Source of the DNA: an uncultured Thiodictyon sp.
GTDB taxonomy: Bacteria; Pseudomonadota; Gammaproteobacteria; Chromatiales; Chromatiaceae
Assembly: GCF_903946935.1 (NCBI RefSeq)
Contig: NZ_CAJAXH010000120.1
Span: 1 to 64,000 of the forward strand
Direction: 5' to 3'
DNA: 64,000 nucleotides
Part shown: one piece after another, positions 56,556-64,000 of the stretch
Position numbering within the stretch: position 1 is the first letter of the stretch
How the letters are laid out: each line of letters begins with the position of its first letter
Program-made: the position numbers and the translations under genes
The notes under the pieces: generated by a model
The model's input: the letters and a program-made list of their open reading frames with translations, nothing else
The model's database searches: none
Told to the model about the DNA's origin: nothing

Positions 56556-57470
56556 CTACTGCCCACCGCCGAGTTCGTGGACATAGACCACGAGTTTCTT
56601 GATCTCCTGCGGACCCAGCTTGGCCTGGTTGCCATGGGTCGCATCCGGCCCGAAGACCGGCATCACGGCGATCCGGGTCTGGGGGACCCCGGGCTGATTC
56701 ACGCCATAGGTGATGGTGTACTTGGCGCTCTCATAGCCGCCCGGCTCGTAACGCCAGATCCCATCGGTGAGGTTGGCGGCACCGAGGGTGACGAACTCAC
56801 CATTGGGCAGGTCCACCAGGTGGCCATTGGCCTTCTCACCATGACAGGCGATACAGCCCTTGGTCTTGAACAGCGTCCAGCCCTCCTCGCTCCCGCCCTT
56901 GCCGAGTGTATCGTGCATCTGCACCACCCATTTGGCCAGGGTATCGATCTCCGCCGCCGTGAGTACCTTCTCATGCGCGGTCATCTGACCGCCACGCCCG
57001 CCGGTGATGGTCTCCTGGATCTTCGCGGGCGTGCCGCCGTAGAGCCAGTCGTCATCGGCCAGCACCGGGAAACCGGGGTTCCCAGCGCCGCCAGTGCCAT
57101 GACAGGCGCGGCAGTTATCCCCGAACAGCACCTTGGCAGCGGCCAGGGTGTATTGCTTGAGGCCCGGATCGGCAATGATCTCGGCGGGTGTCATCGCGGC
57201 GATCTTGTCCTCAAACTTGGCACGCTTGGCGGTCAACACCGCGGCGTCCTCCTGATATTCCTTGATCTGGCTCCAGCCCAGTATGCCGGGGGTCGGCTGC
57301 TGACCGATCGGCCACATGGGATAGAGGATCCCATACCCGACCCAAAAGGCCAGCGACGCCCAGAAGGCCAGCATCCACCAGCGGGGCGGCGGGTTTTTCA
57401 GCTCCCGCAGGTTGCCGTCCCAGACATGACCGGTGTTATTTTCACCGGGAAAGGGATTATTTTCCGCCAT
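56556..57470 (-). CDS. ccoP: cbb3 cytochrome oxidase subunit CcoP (dihaem cytochrome c)
   Basis: The 304 aa begin with a CcoP_N membrane part (WMLAFWASLAFWVGYGILYPMWP), followed by two cytochrome c domains with the haem sites CRACH (about residue 140) and CIACH (about 224). It passes electrons from soluble cytochrome c to CcoO. It overlaps ccoQ by 14 bp. ATG 57470. Confidence 0.94.
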   Translation of the reverse strand: MAENNPFPGENNTGHVWDGNLRELKNPPPRWWMLAFWASLAFWVGYGILYPMWPIGQQPTPGILGWSQIKEYQEDAAVLTAKRAKFEDKIAAMTPAEIIADPGLKQYTLAAAKVLFGDNCRACHGTGGAGNPGFPVLADDDWLYGGTPAKIQETITGGRGGQMTAHEKVLTAAEIDTLAKWVVQMHDTLGKGGSEEGWTLFKTKGCIACHGEKANGHLVDLPNGEFVTLGAANLTDGIWRYEPGGYESAKYTITYGVNQPGVPQTRIAVMPVFGPDATHGNQAKLGPQEIKKLVVYVHELGGGQ

Positions 57471-57672
57471 CTTTGTCTCCGTTGAATTCGTTGTCGTCTT
57501 CGAACGGGATGTACTTGCGTGCTTCGAGTCGATCCCGGTTCTTGGGACGGAAGACCTGGAAGTACACCACGACCATCAGGACGAAGATGACGACGGTCAG
57601 GATAGTCCCAATCCAATCGCTGACCGTCATCGCCGCCCAATCGGTATGGAAGTACTCGGCTAGACTATTCAC
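57457..57672 (-). CDS. ccoQ: cbb3 cytochrome oxidase subunit CcoQ/FixQ
   Basis: The 71 aa have one membrane segment ([19 protein letters not shown]) and a family tail [20 protein letters not shown]. The start is probably GTG 57672, which overlaps the ccoO stop; ATG 57630 would give 57 aa. CcoQ stabilises the CcoP interaction. Confidence 0.85.
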   Translation of the reverse strand: MNSLAEYFHTDWAAMTVSDWIGTILTVVIFVLMVVVYFQVFRPKNRDRLEARKYIPFEDDNEFNGDKDGGK

Positions 57673-58462
57673 GATACGCCTTGGCATCATCGAGCCGGGC
57701 CATGGTACCCAACACTTGCAAATAGCTGACCAAGGCATCCAATTCCGTCTTGCCGTCAACCAACTGCGGCGCGGCCGCGATATCCGCATCCGTATATGGG
57801 GTCCCGATCAGCCGCAGGCCCCGCATATGCCGCTGCATCCGCGAGCCGGTCGGAAGCGACCACAGTGTCTTGCCGAATAGCGTGATTGATGCGTCCGCAT
57901 CGACGGGGGTCTTCTCCAGCCAGACATAGGCCGGCATCACCGATTCGGGCACCAGATTCTGGGGGCGGCGCAGGTGTTGACGATGCCAATCATCCGAGTA
58001 TTTTCCACCCACCCGGGCCAAATCCGGACCGGTGCGCTTGGAACCCCATTGCATCGGGTGATCGAAGAGCGACTCGGCGGCCAATGAATAATGACCATAG
58101 CGCTCCTTCTCATCGCGGAAGGGACGGATCATCTGCGAGTGACACAGATAGCAGCCCTCACGTTGATAGATGTCTCGGCCAGCCAGCTCCAGTGCGGTAT
58201 AGGGACGCACCCCGTCGCCCGGCGTCCAGTTCCAGACCTGCTTGCCGTCCGCGTCGACCGTCACGATCGGCTCCTTCCCCGCCTTGGCCCAGACGAGCTC
58301 GGGGAATCGATTGTTCTCCATGGTATTCTTCATGATGAACAGCGGCACGATCTCCACCAGACCACCCACCGACAGGGCCAGTGCCAGGAAAAACAGCAGG
58401 CCCCAGATGTTCATTTCCATCCATTCCTGGAAGCCCTTCGCTTTGACTTTTTTCTCAGCCAT
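57665..58462 (-). CDS. ccoO: cbb3 cytochrome oxidase subunit CcoO (monohaem cytochrome c)
   Basis: The 265 aa have one N-terminal anchor ([19 protein letters not shown]) and a cytochrome c domain with the haem motif CYLCH in [14 protein letters not shown]. The conserved Met-containing segment is [10 protein letters not shown]. It passes electrons from CcoP to CcoN. ATG 58462. Confidence 0.94.
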   Translation of the reverse strand: MAEKKVKAKGFQEWMEMNIWGLLFFLALALSVGGLVEIVPLFIMKNTMENNRFPELVWAKAGKEPIVTVDADGKQVWNWTPGDGVRPYTALELAGRDIYQREGCYLCHSQMIRPFRDEKERYGHYSLAAESLFDHPMQWGSKRTGPDLARVGGKYSDDWHRQHLRRPQNLVPESVMPAYVWLEKTPVDADASITLFGKTLWSLPTGSRMQRHMRGLRLIGTPYTDADIAAAPQLVDGKTELDALVSYLQVLGTMARLDDAKAYRE

Positions 58463-58484
58463 TTCGCTTCATCTCCGGTGGTGA

Positions 58485-59918
58485 TCAGGCCGCGGCCGGC
58501 ACGTTGCGTGCGGCCGCCAGACTGCCGGCATTGGCAGACTTGCGAACGGTCATCAGCACATTAAACAGCATGACAATGGCGCCGGTGAGGAAAATCGCCC
58601 CGCCGACGGCCCGCATCGCATAGTAGGGGTGCATGGCATCCACCGACTCGACGAAGGTATAGGCCAAGGTGCCATATTCGTCATAGGCGCGCCACATCAG
58701 GCCCTGCATGATGCCCGAGACCCACATGGCGGTGATATAGACGACGGTGCCGATAGTCGCGGTCCAGAAGTGGAAGTTAACCAGCCGCTCGGAGAACATC
58801 TCGGTATGGTAGAGGCGCGTCATCAGGTGATAAATCGCCCCGATGGAAATCCCTGCCACCCAACCCAAAGCGCCGGAATGCACATGGCCGATGGTCCAAT
58901 CCGTATAGTGCGAAAGGGCATTGACCGTCTTGATCGCCATGACTGGTCCCTCAAAGGTGGACATGGCATAAAAGGCCAGTGCCATGATGAGGAACCGCAG
59001 GATGTAATCGGTACGCAGCCGGTCCCAAGCCCCGGACAGGGTCATCATGCCGTTGACCGCACCGCCCCACGAGGGGATGATCATGGCGATCGACACCGCC
59101 GCACCCAGCGAACCGGTCCAATCCGGCAGCGCGGTATATTGCAGGTGATGGGCGCCGAGCCAGACATAACCGAACATCAGTGCCCAGAAGTGGATGACTG
59201 AGAGTCGATAGGAATAGATCGGCCGGCCGGCCTGTTTAGGCACAAAATAATACATGATGCCGAGGAAGCCGGCGGTGAGATAAAAGCCCACCGCGTTGTG
59301 GCCCCACCACCATTGGATCATGGCGTCCTGGACCCCGGAGAACAGCGAATAGGACTTGAACAGCCCCACCGGAATCGCCAGGCTGTTGACCACATGCAGA
59401 TAGACGATCATCACCATCATGCCGAGGAAGAACCAGTTCGACACATAGATGTGCGAGGACTTACGGGTGGCGATGGTCATGATGAAATTGAAGGTGAAGG
59501 CGACCCAGACGACCGCGATCAGGATATCGACCGGCCACTCCAGTTCAGCATATTCCTTGGATTCGGTGAGCCCCAGCGGCAGCGTAATCACCGCGAGCAG
59601 GATGACTGCGTTCCACCCCCAGAAGACGAACCAAGCGATCTTGTCGCTCCACAGGCGCACGCCGCAGGTGCGCTGCACGGTATAGAAGGCGGTGGCCATC
59701 AGGGTGCAGCCGCCAAAGGCAAAGATCACGGCATTGGTGTGCAAGGGTCGCAATCGCCCAAACGAGATGTAGGGGCTATCGAAGTTGAGAAACGGCCAGG
59801 CCAGCTCCGAGGCGATATAGACGCCAATGGACGCCCCCACCACCAGGTAGACGACCGCCATGATGGTGAACCAGCGTACAACATCGAGATTGTACTTCTG
59901 CTCCAATCCGGATTCCAT
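58485..59918 (-). CDS. ccoN: cbb3 cytochrome oxidase catalytic subunit CcoN
   Basis: Haem-copper oxidase subunit I, 477 aa, about twelve membrane segments. Metal-ligand histidines are seen in [31 protein letters not shown] and [10 protein letters not shown]. It reduces oxygen with high affinity, suiting microaerobic life. ATG 59918 has GGGAGGG just upstream. It is the first gene of the ccoNOQP operon. Confidence 0.95.
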   Translation of the reverse strand: MESGLEQKYNLDVVRWFTIMAVVYLVVGASIGVYIASELAWPFLNFDSPYISFGRLRPLHTNAVIFAFGGCTLMATAFYTVQRTCGVRLWSDKIAWFVFWGWNAVILLAVITLPLGLTESKEYAELEWPVDILIAVVWVAFTFNFIMTIATRKSSHIYVSNWFFLGMMVMIVYLHVVNSLAIPVGLFKSYSLFSGVQDAMIQWWWGHNAVGFYLTAGFLGIMYYFVPKQAGRPIYSYRLSVIHFWALMFGYVWLGAHHLQYTALPDWTGSLGAAVSIAMIIPSWGGAVNGMMTLSGAWDRLRTDYILRFLIMALAFYAMSTFEGPVMAIKTVNALSHYTDWTIGHVHSGALGWVAGISIGAIYHLMTRLYHTEMFSERLVNFHFWTATIGTVVYITAMWVSGIMQGLMWRAYDEYGTLAYTFVESVDAMHPYYAMRAVGGAIFLTGAIVMLFNVLMTVRKSANAGSLAAARNVPAAA

Positions 59919-60411
59919 AAGCCCTCCCGGGAGTTAAATGAGACAGGACACGGGGGCGCTCCGGCCAACATTGCCTCACCTCGATCCTTAAGGCAGGCCG
60001 CGCCTCGAGCCGACGTACCGGAGGCCATCAACCAAGCCTCGAAGGTCGCTCCAGGCCGCAAAAAACCCAATCTTAACAGCGTTCTCCAGGATCGACTGGC
60101 GAAATGAGGCAGCGATAGCCACGCTTAGTCAGGTCAGTTCTGAGAAACTGCGTTAATCCTTTCTATTTGTTCTCAAACGGTCGCAACCTTGCGGCGTGTC
60201 GCCCGACGCACTTGATCTGCATGGCCGGGAAAGTTTGAGCCATTCGTGCAAGGGGGAGCGCTCCCGGAACCTTGGCGCATGACTATCGTCAATGACACTG
60301 GAACGGCACTTGAAAGTCAAGAGACAGGGCAAGGTACCCGCCGCCAACATATGGTAAGGCGCGGCGGCAGAGGGTCCACTTCTGGCCAGCAGGGCCGCTG
60401 CGCAGGTACAC
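59919..60411. other. Intergenic region between ccoN and the cobalamin riboswitch
   Basis: It should contain the ccoN promoter on the minus strand. I could not find a full FNR/Anr box; only a TTGAT half-site occurs near 60212. No gene recognised. Confidence 0.4.
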
Positions 60412-60441
60412 TTGACACACCCCGGTAAGAGACCATATCGT
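60412..60441 (+). promoter_or_regulatory. Promoter of the cobalamin-riboswitch transcript
   Basis: TTGACA (60412-60417), 18-base spacer, TATCGT (60436-60441). Its start site would lie at the beginning of the riboswitch. Confidence 0.55.
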
Positions 60442-60449
60442 AAAAAAGT

Positions 60450-60625
60450 CATCGGTTCCCCTGCGGCCAAACGCCGGCTGGGGATGAAAAGGGAACATGG
60501 TTCAAGACCATGGCTGCCCCCGCAACTGTACGCAGCGAGTCGCACCCGAAATCACCACTGGCCACCGAACGGGGCTGGGAAGGTGGGTGTCGATGCCGAC
60601 CTGCAAGCCAGGAAACCTGCCGATG
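60450..60625 (+). ncRNA. Adenosylcobalamin riboswitch
   Basis: Conserved elements appear in order: GGGAACATGGT and CTGCCCCCGCAACTGTA in the core, GCCACTGG-like and GGGAAGG segments, and the B12 box AGCCAGGAAACCTGCC at 60606-60621. The ends CATCGG and CCGATG can pair as P1. It controls the cobalt-transport genes just downstream. Confidence 0.92.
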
Positions 60626-60786
60626 TCCTGTGTCGATCAGTCAATCCGGGCGGGGTGTTCCGGTGGCGAGATTCAAGTTTTCCGCTTGCCTGGAGCGCCC
60701 AGGGCCGGCTTGTCGCTGGTCTGCCTGGGTGTTTCGGGGTCTCTCCCCAGAACGATCCGCCCCTTCACCCTGGGGAGATCGTTGTT

Positions 60787-61011
60787 ATGCATATCATGGA
60801 GGGGTTCCTACCCCCGCTCCACGCCGCCGCTTGGGGCCTTGCGTCCCTGCCCTTTCTGGTGATGGGCGCGCGCCGGATCGCCCGGATCACCCGGGAGCAG
60901 CCGCGGACCAAGCTGCTCCTGGCAAGTGCCGGCGCCTTCACCCAGGTCCCTTTGGCCATCATTGAGGGGCTGCTCACCGTGGTGGTGGTCAACCTGCTGA
61001 TCCAAATATAG
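60787..61011 (+). pseudogene. cbiM: cbiM remnant: cobalt ECF transporter S component with internal deletion and 3' frameshift
   Basis: ATG 60787 (GGGGAG upstream) gives 74 aa, while CbiM is normally about 210-250. The N terminus is intact (MHIMEGFLPPLHAAAW, with the cobalt-ligand His2). After LLLASAGAF it jumps to TQVPLAIIEGLLTVVVVN, the last helix of the family, so about 140-170 central residues are gone. At the 3' end an extra A in ATCCAAATATAG shifts the frame: reading past it gives YSRDDLDDLAFAPGVVR and a stop at 61058-61060, overlapping cbiN as ATGA. Two independent lesions indicate decay. Confidence 0.8.
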
Positions 61012-61056
61012 CCGCGACGACCTCGACGACCTGGCCTTCGCCCCGGGGGTGGTGCG

Positions 61057-61422
61057 ATGAGCCGCGTCAACTTGTGGTTATTGGCGGCGGTCCTGGCCAT
61101 CGCGGTCTTGCCCCTGGTCCTGCCGGTGCCCCAGGGTATCGCGGAGCCCTTCACCGGGGCCGATGATCAGGCCGCAGCGGCGATCAGCGCGTCCAGGCCG
61201 GATTACCGCCCCTGGTTCGCCCCCCTGTGGGAGCCGCCGAGCGGTGAGATCGAGAGCCTGCTATTCGCCCTGCAAGCGGCCCTGGGCGCTGGCCTGCTCG
61301 GCTATTACCTCGGGCAGCGGCGCGGCCAGTCGCAGCGGCGCAGCGCGGGAGCAGAGGCGCCCCAGCTCGACCCGCAAGCACAATTGCCAGGCGCGCAGGA
61401 AGTCCAGGTTCGTCCCAGGTAG
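61057..61422 (+). CDS. cbiN: Cobalt ECF transporter component CbiN
   Basis: The 121 aa comprise TM1 (LWLLAAVLAIAVLPLVLPV), the periplasmic stretch FTGADDQAAAAI and YRPWFAPLWEPPSGEIESLLFALQ, and TM2 (AALGAGLLGYYLG). The domain ends near residue 92; the tail (RRGQSQRRSAGAEAPQ...) is longer than usual. cbiQ and cbiO, which should follow, are absent. With cbiM broken, this subunit probably has no working transporter. Under control of the upstream riboswitch. Confidence 0.85.
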   Translation: MSRVNLWLLAAVLAIAVLPLVLPVPQGIAEPFTGADDQAAAAISASRPDYRPWFAPLWEPPSGEIESLLFALQAALGAGLLGYYLGQRRGQSQRRSAGAEAPQLDPQAQLPGAQEVQVRPR

Positions 61423-61685
61423 GGCGCGATCCCCGTGGCCGCGATCCGATACCCGGCGTCCGCCAGTTCATTGCTGGTCGGCGTCACCTTGAGGGTGCCG
61501 GGCACCCAGAGGTCCACGCTGATTGCCCTGGGCATCCGGCCGACCAGGGGGGCCGCCGGACGAGGCTGTTGAGTGGTTCAACGGATGCGACCGACCGGCC
61601 ATGGATTGCGCTGGATGCCGCGCACCCCACGTTAGGGTCACGGGTTATTTCATCCGCTGTCCAGACTCAGGCCCGAAGACTGCCT

Positions 61686-62915
61686 ATGCTGCCGAAACTC
61701 CTACCTCTCGCGATCATGGCCCTCGGAGTCGGCGGCTTCCTGGTCCTGAAGGCCACCGGTCCGCGGCCGACACCGGCGGTGCCGCAAGAGCGCGTCTGGC
61801 GGATCGATACGATGACCGTGAGCCCGGGGCTACACAGTCCGGAACTGCGCCTGTTTGGGCGGGTGGAGGCGCCGGACCGGATCCGTGCGGCGGCCCCGGT
61901 GGCGGGGCGACTGCTGGAGGTCAAGGTGCGCGACGGTGAGCTCGCGGCACCGGGTGCGCTGCTGGCCCGGCTGGACCCGGCCGACCTGGAGCCGCGGCTC
62001 GCCCAAGCGCGGGCAGATCTGACGCGGGAACGGCTCAAGCTCACGCACGACACGCAAGCGATCGAGCAGGAGCGGGCCCTGCTGGCGCTCGCGCGGGCGG
62101 CCCTGGGGCGGGCGGACAAGGTCCAGTCCCAAAAACTGGGCACGGCCTCCGAGGTCGACCAGGCGCGCGAGCAGCTCGCGCGGGCGCAGCTTGCGGTCAC
62201 CCTGCGCGAGCAGGCGATTGCCGAGCACCCGGCGCGGCTGGCAGCGCTCGAGGCGAAGCTTAAGGAGGCCGAGCGCGACGCCGACCGCGCCGAGATCCGC
62301 GCGCCCTTCGCGGCGCGCATCGGCCGGGTCGAGGCCGGCGCGGGCGATCAGCTGCAGGCCAATCAGACGATCCTCACCCTCTTTCCGGTCGACGGGCTCT
62401 ACCTGCGGGCCAAGGTCCCCGGCGACCGGGGCGAGGAGCTGCGCGCGGCGCTGGCGACCGGCCACCGCCTGAGCGCCCAGGTCAACCACGCGGGCCGGAC
62501 CTTCACGGCGACCCTGGAGCGGCTGGCGGGCGAGGCCGACGCCCGCGGGGTGGACGCACTGCTCAAGGTGGATGGCGATGCCAACCTGCCGGTGGGGGCC
62601 TTCGTCGACCTGGTGCTCCAGCGCCCCGCCATGCCGGACACCATCGCCCTGCCCTTTGCCGCGCTGAACGGCGGGGAGCGGGTCTTTGTGCTGAACGCGG
62701 GCCGGCTCAAGGGGATCGCGATCGAGCGGGTCGGCGAGCTCACGCAGGACGGGGTGAGCGAGGTGCTGGTGCGGGCGCCCGGGCTCACGGCCGGGACCCG
62801 CGTGATGGTCACCCATCTGCCGAATGCGGTGGACGGGCTCAAGGTGCAGGAGGTCTCGGCGCGCACGACGGCCGCCGCCCAAGACGCTGGCGCCCGCCCG
62901 GAGCGGGCCAGATGA
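61686..62915 (+). CDS. RND efflux periplasmic adaptor (membrane fusion protein)
   Basis: The 409 aa begin with an N-terminal membrane anchor or leader (LPLAIMALGVGGFLVL). A lipoyl/barrel-sandwich domain (AAPVAGRLLEVKVRDGEL), a long coiled-coil hairpin (about 105-200), the second lipoyl half (RAEIRAPFAARIGRVEAGAGDQL) and a beta-barrel complete the HlyD-type fold. It links the inner-membrane RND pump to an outer-membrane channel. ATG 61686 fits the signal. The stop overlaps the permease start as ATGA. Substrate unknown. Confidence 0.88.
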   Translation: MLPKLLPLAIMALGVGGFLVLKATGPRPTPAVPQERVWRIDTMTVSPGLHSPELRLFGRVEAPDRIRAAAPVAGRLLEVKVRDGELAAPGALLARLDPADLEPRLAQARADLTRERLKLTHDTQAIEQERALLALARAALGRADKVQSQKLGTASEVDQAREQLARAQLAVTLREQAIAEHPARLAALEAKLKEAERDADRAEIRAPFAARIGRVEAGAGDQLQANQTILTLFPVDGLYLRAKVPGDRGEELRAALATGHRLSAQVNHAGRTFTATLERLAGEADARGVDALLKVDGDANLPVGAFVDLVLQRPAMPDTIALPFAALNGGERVFVLNAGRLKGIAIERVGELTQDGVSEVLVRAPGLTAGTRVMVTHLPNAVDGLKVQEVSARTTAAAQDAGARPERAR

Positions 62916-64000
62916 AACGTGGGCTGATTACCGTCTTCGCCCGCCACAAGCTGCTCGCCAACGTGTTGACGGTCTTGGTGTTCGGCCTCGGCACGGTGGC
63001 GCTCTCCCGGATGAACATCCAGTTCTTCCCGAGCTTTGCCTTGGACATCATCGCGGTGCAGGTGGTGTGGAGCGGGGCCTCGGCGGAAGACGTGGAGAAC
63101 GGCATCGTCATCCCGTTCGAGGAACGCCTGAAGACGGTCGATGGCCTCAAGCGCATGACCTCAACCTCCTCCCAGGGCATCGCCAGCGTGTCGCTGGAAT
63201 TGAACGAGGGGACCGATGCCCTGCTGGCCCTGGACCAGGTGCGCCAGCGCGTGGATGAATTCCGCAACCTGCCCAAGGACGCGGAGACGCCGCAGGTCAG
63301 CCGGATCTCAAGATATGAATCGGTGGCGCGCGTCCTGGTCTCCGGGCCGAGCCTGCACGACGTACGCCCCTGGGTGCGCCAGTTCGAGCGCGAACTCCTG
63401 GCGCGCGGCATCGACCGGGTGGATATCGCCGGGCTGCCGCAGGAGCGCATCGCCATCGAGGTCCCCGGTCGGACCCTGGAAACCCTTGGGCTGTCGCTGG
63501 ATGGGATCGGCCAGCAAGTCGGCCGGCTGGCGCAGGACCTGCCCTCCGGGGTCGCCGGCGAGGCGGACGGGGCGCGCGAGCTGCGCGGCCTGGAGCAGCG
63601 CCGCGACCCGGTCGCCTTCGAGAACCTGAGCATCGTCAGCGACGAGCGCGGCCTGGTGCGCCTGGGGGACGTGGCGACCATCGTGCGGGAGTCACGCCCG
63701 GCGGCCTTAACCATGACCGAGGTGGAGACGGGGACGGCGCGCTCGCACGGCGCGGTCACCGTCGAGATGCTGATCCAGCGCGCCGAGACCGGTCACTCGC
63801 TGCGCGCCGCCCGGGTCTTCGAGCAATGGCTCGCCGACACCCGCCCGACCTTGCCGCCGTCGATCCAACTGACCGTTTTCGACCAGGCCTGGCAACTCAT
63901 CCGGGACCGCATCGACCTCCTGGTGAGCAACGGGCTCCAGGGCTTCGTCCTAGTCCTGGTCCTGCTCTATATCTTCCTGCCCGGGCGGGTCGCCCTGTGG
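62912..64000 (+). CDS. RND efflux permease (AcrB/MMPL-like), 5' part only
   Basis: Starts at ATG 62912 (MKRGLITVFARHKLLANVLTV) and stays open to the window end, 363 codons. The first membrane segment, the porter subdomains (VQVVWSGASAEDVENGIVIPFEE, SSQGIASVSLEL) and the start of TM2 (LQGFVLVLVLLYIFLP) match the ACR_tran family. The stop is outside the window. Coupled to the adaptor. Confidence 0.9.
   Translation, partial: MKRGLITVFARHKLLANVLTVLVFGLGTVALSRMNIQFFPSFALDIIAVQVVWSGASAEDVENGIVIPFEERLKTVDGLKRMTSTSSQGIASVSLELNEGTDALLALDQVRQRVDEFRNLPKDAETPQVSRISRYESVARVLVSGPSLHDVRPWVRQFERELLARGIDRVDIAGLPQERIAIEVPGRTLETLGLSLDGIGQQVGRLAQDLPSGVAGEADGARELRGLEQRRDPVAFENLSIVSDERGLVRLGDVATIVRESRPAALTMTEVETGTARSHGAVTVEMLIQRAETGHSLRAARVFEQWLADTRPTLPPSIQLTVFDQAWQLIRDRIDLLVSNGLQGFVLVLVLLYIFLPGRVALW

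Noticed and set aside
60209-60224. Possible FNR/Anr box upstream of ccoN (TTGAT half)
   Set aside because: The second half-site matches at only two of five positions and lies about 290 bp from the start codon.
61184-61471. Minus-strand open frame antisense to cbiN
   Set aside because: It overlaps the recognisable CbiN domain and has Arg/Gly/Ala-rich shadow composition.

Overview
The window is about 62-65% GC by eye and reads as a gammaproteobacterium, most likely a purple sulfur bacterium or close relative (Chromatiales). The support is the gene set: a ccoNOQP/ccoGHIS cbb3 oxidase locus with a DUF3149-type small gene, the coaBC-dut-(algC site)-argB order, LapD/LapG, and DUF4426, DUF4124 and YggU proteins. 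The lineage is an inference. No rRNA, tRNA or CRISPR array was seen.

1-27.3 kb: a large exopolysaccharide locus. The plus-strand block holds a priming sugar-phosphate transferase, a Wza-like outer-membrane lipoprotein, a secreted GH5 glycosidase, a GumC/Wzz-like chain-length protein, an asparagine-synthase-type amidotransferase, a membrane sulfatase/phosphoethanolamine-transferase-like enzyme, a small Cys-rich secreted protein, a metalloprotease-like protein with a broken zinc motif, and a LapD/LapG c-di-GMP adhesin-release pair. The convergent minus-strand block holds a second amidotransferase, three GT4 glycosyltransferases, a Wzy-like polymerase, two overlapping spermidine-synthase-like membrane proteins, a Wzx flippase, an unknown secreted protein and a CpsD-like ATPase lacking the Walker A lysine. 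Together these could build, modify, polymerise and export one polysaccharide and control surface attachment.

27.4-45.1 kb: mostly housekeeping. A RodA/PBP2-type cell-wall pair is followed by an AT-rich methyltransferase that looks acquired, an SPFH/GYF plus zinc-ribbon pair, a PilZ-like protein, radC, coaBC, dut, a membrane sensor-like protein at the site where algC usually lies, argB, a DUF4124 protein, pyrE, a TauE/SafE-like protein, a DUF4426 protein, a dynamin-like protein with degenerate GTPase motifs, yggU and a CBS-domain protein.

45.2-51.3 kb: nrdA has a promoter overlapped by two NrdR-box-like sites. No nrdB follows. Instead there is a small accessory block: short repeats, a 53-bp inverted-repeat pair, a broken DUF4062 gene, two small unknown genes, a PRiA4_ORF3-type protein and the 3' remnant of an EAL-domain gene.

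51.3-59.9 kb: the complete cbb3 oxidase locus on the minus strand, in two transcription blocks (ccoNOQP-DUF3149 and ccoGHIS). A clear terminator and a 122-bp MITE-like palindrome separate them.

60.4-64 kb: a promoter and an adenosylcobalamin riboswitch sit upstream of a decayed cobalt transporter (cbiM with an internal deletion and a 3' frameshift, cbiN, no cbiQ or cbiO). An RND efflux adaptor and the first part of its permease follow and run off the window.
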